A stretch of 6,902 nt of DNA from Pseudomonadota bacterium (GTDB taxonomy: Bacteria; Pseudomonadota; Gammaproteobacteria; Xanthomonadales; Xanthomonadaceae), in the NCBI GenBank assembly GCA_019348095.1, contig JAHWKC010000124.1:1-6902 (forward strand). Direction: 5' to 3'. The translations under genes were made by a program, and so were the position numbers. Positions 6,656 through 6,902 of the stretch are shown piece after piece. The notes under the pieces were generated by a model. That model saw only the letters and a list, made by a program, of their open reading frames with translations, did not search any database and was not told the origin of the DNA. The stretch's first letter is position 1; each line of letters begins with the position of its first letter.

Positions 6656-6902
6656 TCAGCGCGGCTCCAACGCGGGTGCGAGCGAATCGGCGTTGCCATC
6701 ATGCGGCAGCGGCGTCACGCCGATCAGCTGCGCGAGCGCCGGATACACGTCGACGTTGTCGATCGCACCGATGCGCACGCCGTCGCGCCAGCCCGGGCCG
6801 TGCGCGACGAACACCGCACGCATCGACGGCAGCGTCGGATCGAAGCCGTGCGAGCCGCGCATGTGCGTCCGCGGTCGACGGGCGAGCTTCTCGCGCGGCT
6901 CG
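6656..6902 (-). CDS. Ectonucleotide pyrophosphatase/phosphodiesterase family protein, C-terminal part
   Basis: The gene enters from the right edge and ends at TGA (6658-6656); 81 codons are visible. The sequence MRGSHGFDPTLPSMRAVFVA followed by HGPGWRDGVRIGAIDNVDVYPA and LAQLIGVTPLPHDG is the characteristic C-terminal block of bacterial NPP-type enzymes of the alkaline phosphatase superfamily. These hydrolyse phosphodiesters or pyrophosphates such as nucleotide derivatives and are usually secreted or periplasmic. The His of GSHGFDP corresponds to the last zinc ligand of the family. The catalytic Thr/Ser and the signal peptide lie outside the window. It runs in the same direction as alkA, but the 221-base gap suggests separate transcription. 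Confidence 0.85.
   Translation of the reverse strand, partial: EPREKLARRPRTHMRGSHGFDPTLPSMRAVFVAHGPGWRDGVRIGAIDNVDVYPALAQLIGVTPLPHDGNADSLAPALEPR

Overview
The window is very GC-rich, densely coded DNA from what is probably a Xanthomonadaceae bacterium (Lysobacter, Luteimonas or Stenotrophomonas-like). That placement is inferred from the protein sequences and from short intergenic hairpins headed by GTAG, which resemble the GTAG-type REP elements known from Stenotrophomonas and Xanthomonas. No marker gene is present to fix the genus.

Layout, left to right. (1) 1-354 (+) is an internal piece of a TonB-dependent outer-membrane receptor that stops abruptly. (2) 342-1523 (-) is hutI, imidazolonepropionase, which loses its family-typical C-terminus at the same place. 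Two convergent genes have therefore lost their 3' ends at one junction near 330-345. (3) A 172-base divergent intergenic region holds two REP-like hairpins and candidate promoters for both hut genes. (4) 1696-3039 (+) is hutF, formimidoylglutamate deiminase. (5) 3040-3469 has no intact gene. It holds what looks like a gutted serine hydrolase (beta-lactamase family) pseudogene and a pair of REP hairpins in opposite orientation. (6) 3470-4264 (-) is an isocitrate lyase/PEP-mutase superfamily enzyme. (7) 4396-6434 (-) is a two-gene alkylation-repair operon: an Ada-regulator/AlkA-glycosylase fusion followed, with an ATGA overlap, by an O6-methylguanine-DNA methyltransferase. (8) 6656-6902 (-) is the C-terminal end of an ectonucleotide pyrophosphatase/phosphodiesterase-type enzyme.

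Two functional groups stand out. HutI makes N-formimino-L-glutamate from imidazolonepropionate, and HutF deiminates it to N-formylglutamate, so the organism should use the HutF/HutG branch of histidine degradation. The Ada-AlkA fusion would sense methyl damage, activate its own operon and excise N-alkylated bases, while the coupled methyltransferase directly reverses O6-alkylguanine.

I do not see a new defence system, CRISPR array or mobile element. The most unusual points are the double-truncation junction, the serine-hydrolase relic, and a REP element whose GTAG head supplies the stop codon of the methyltransferase gene.
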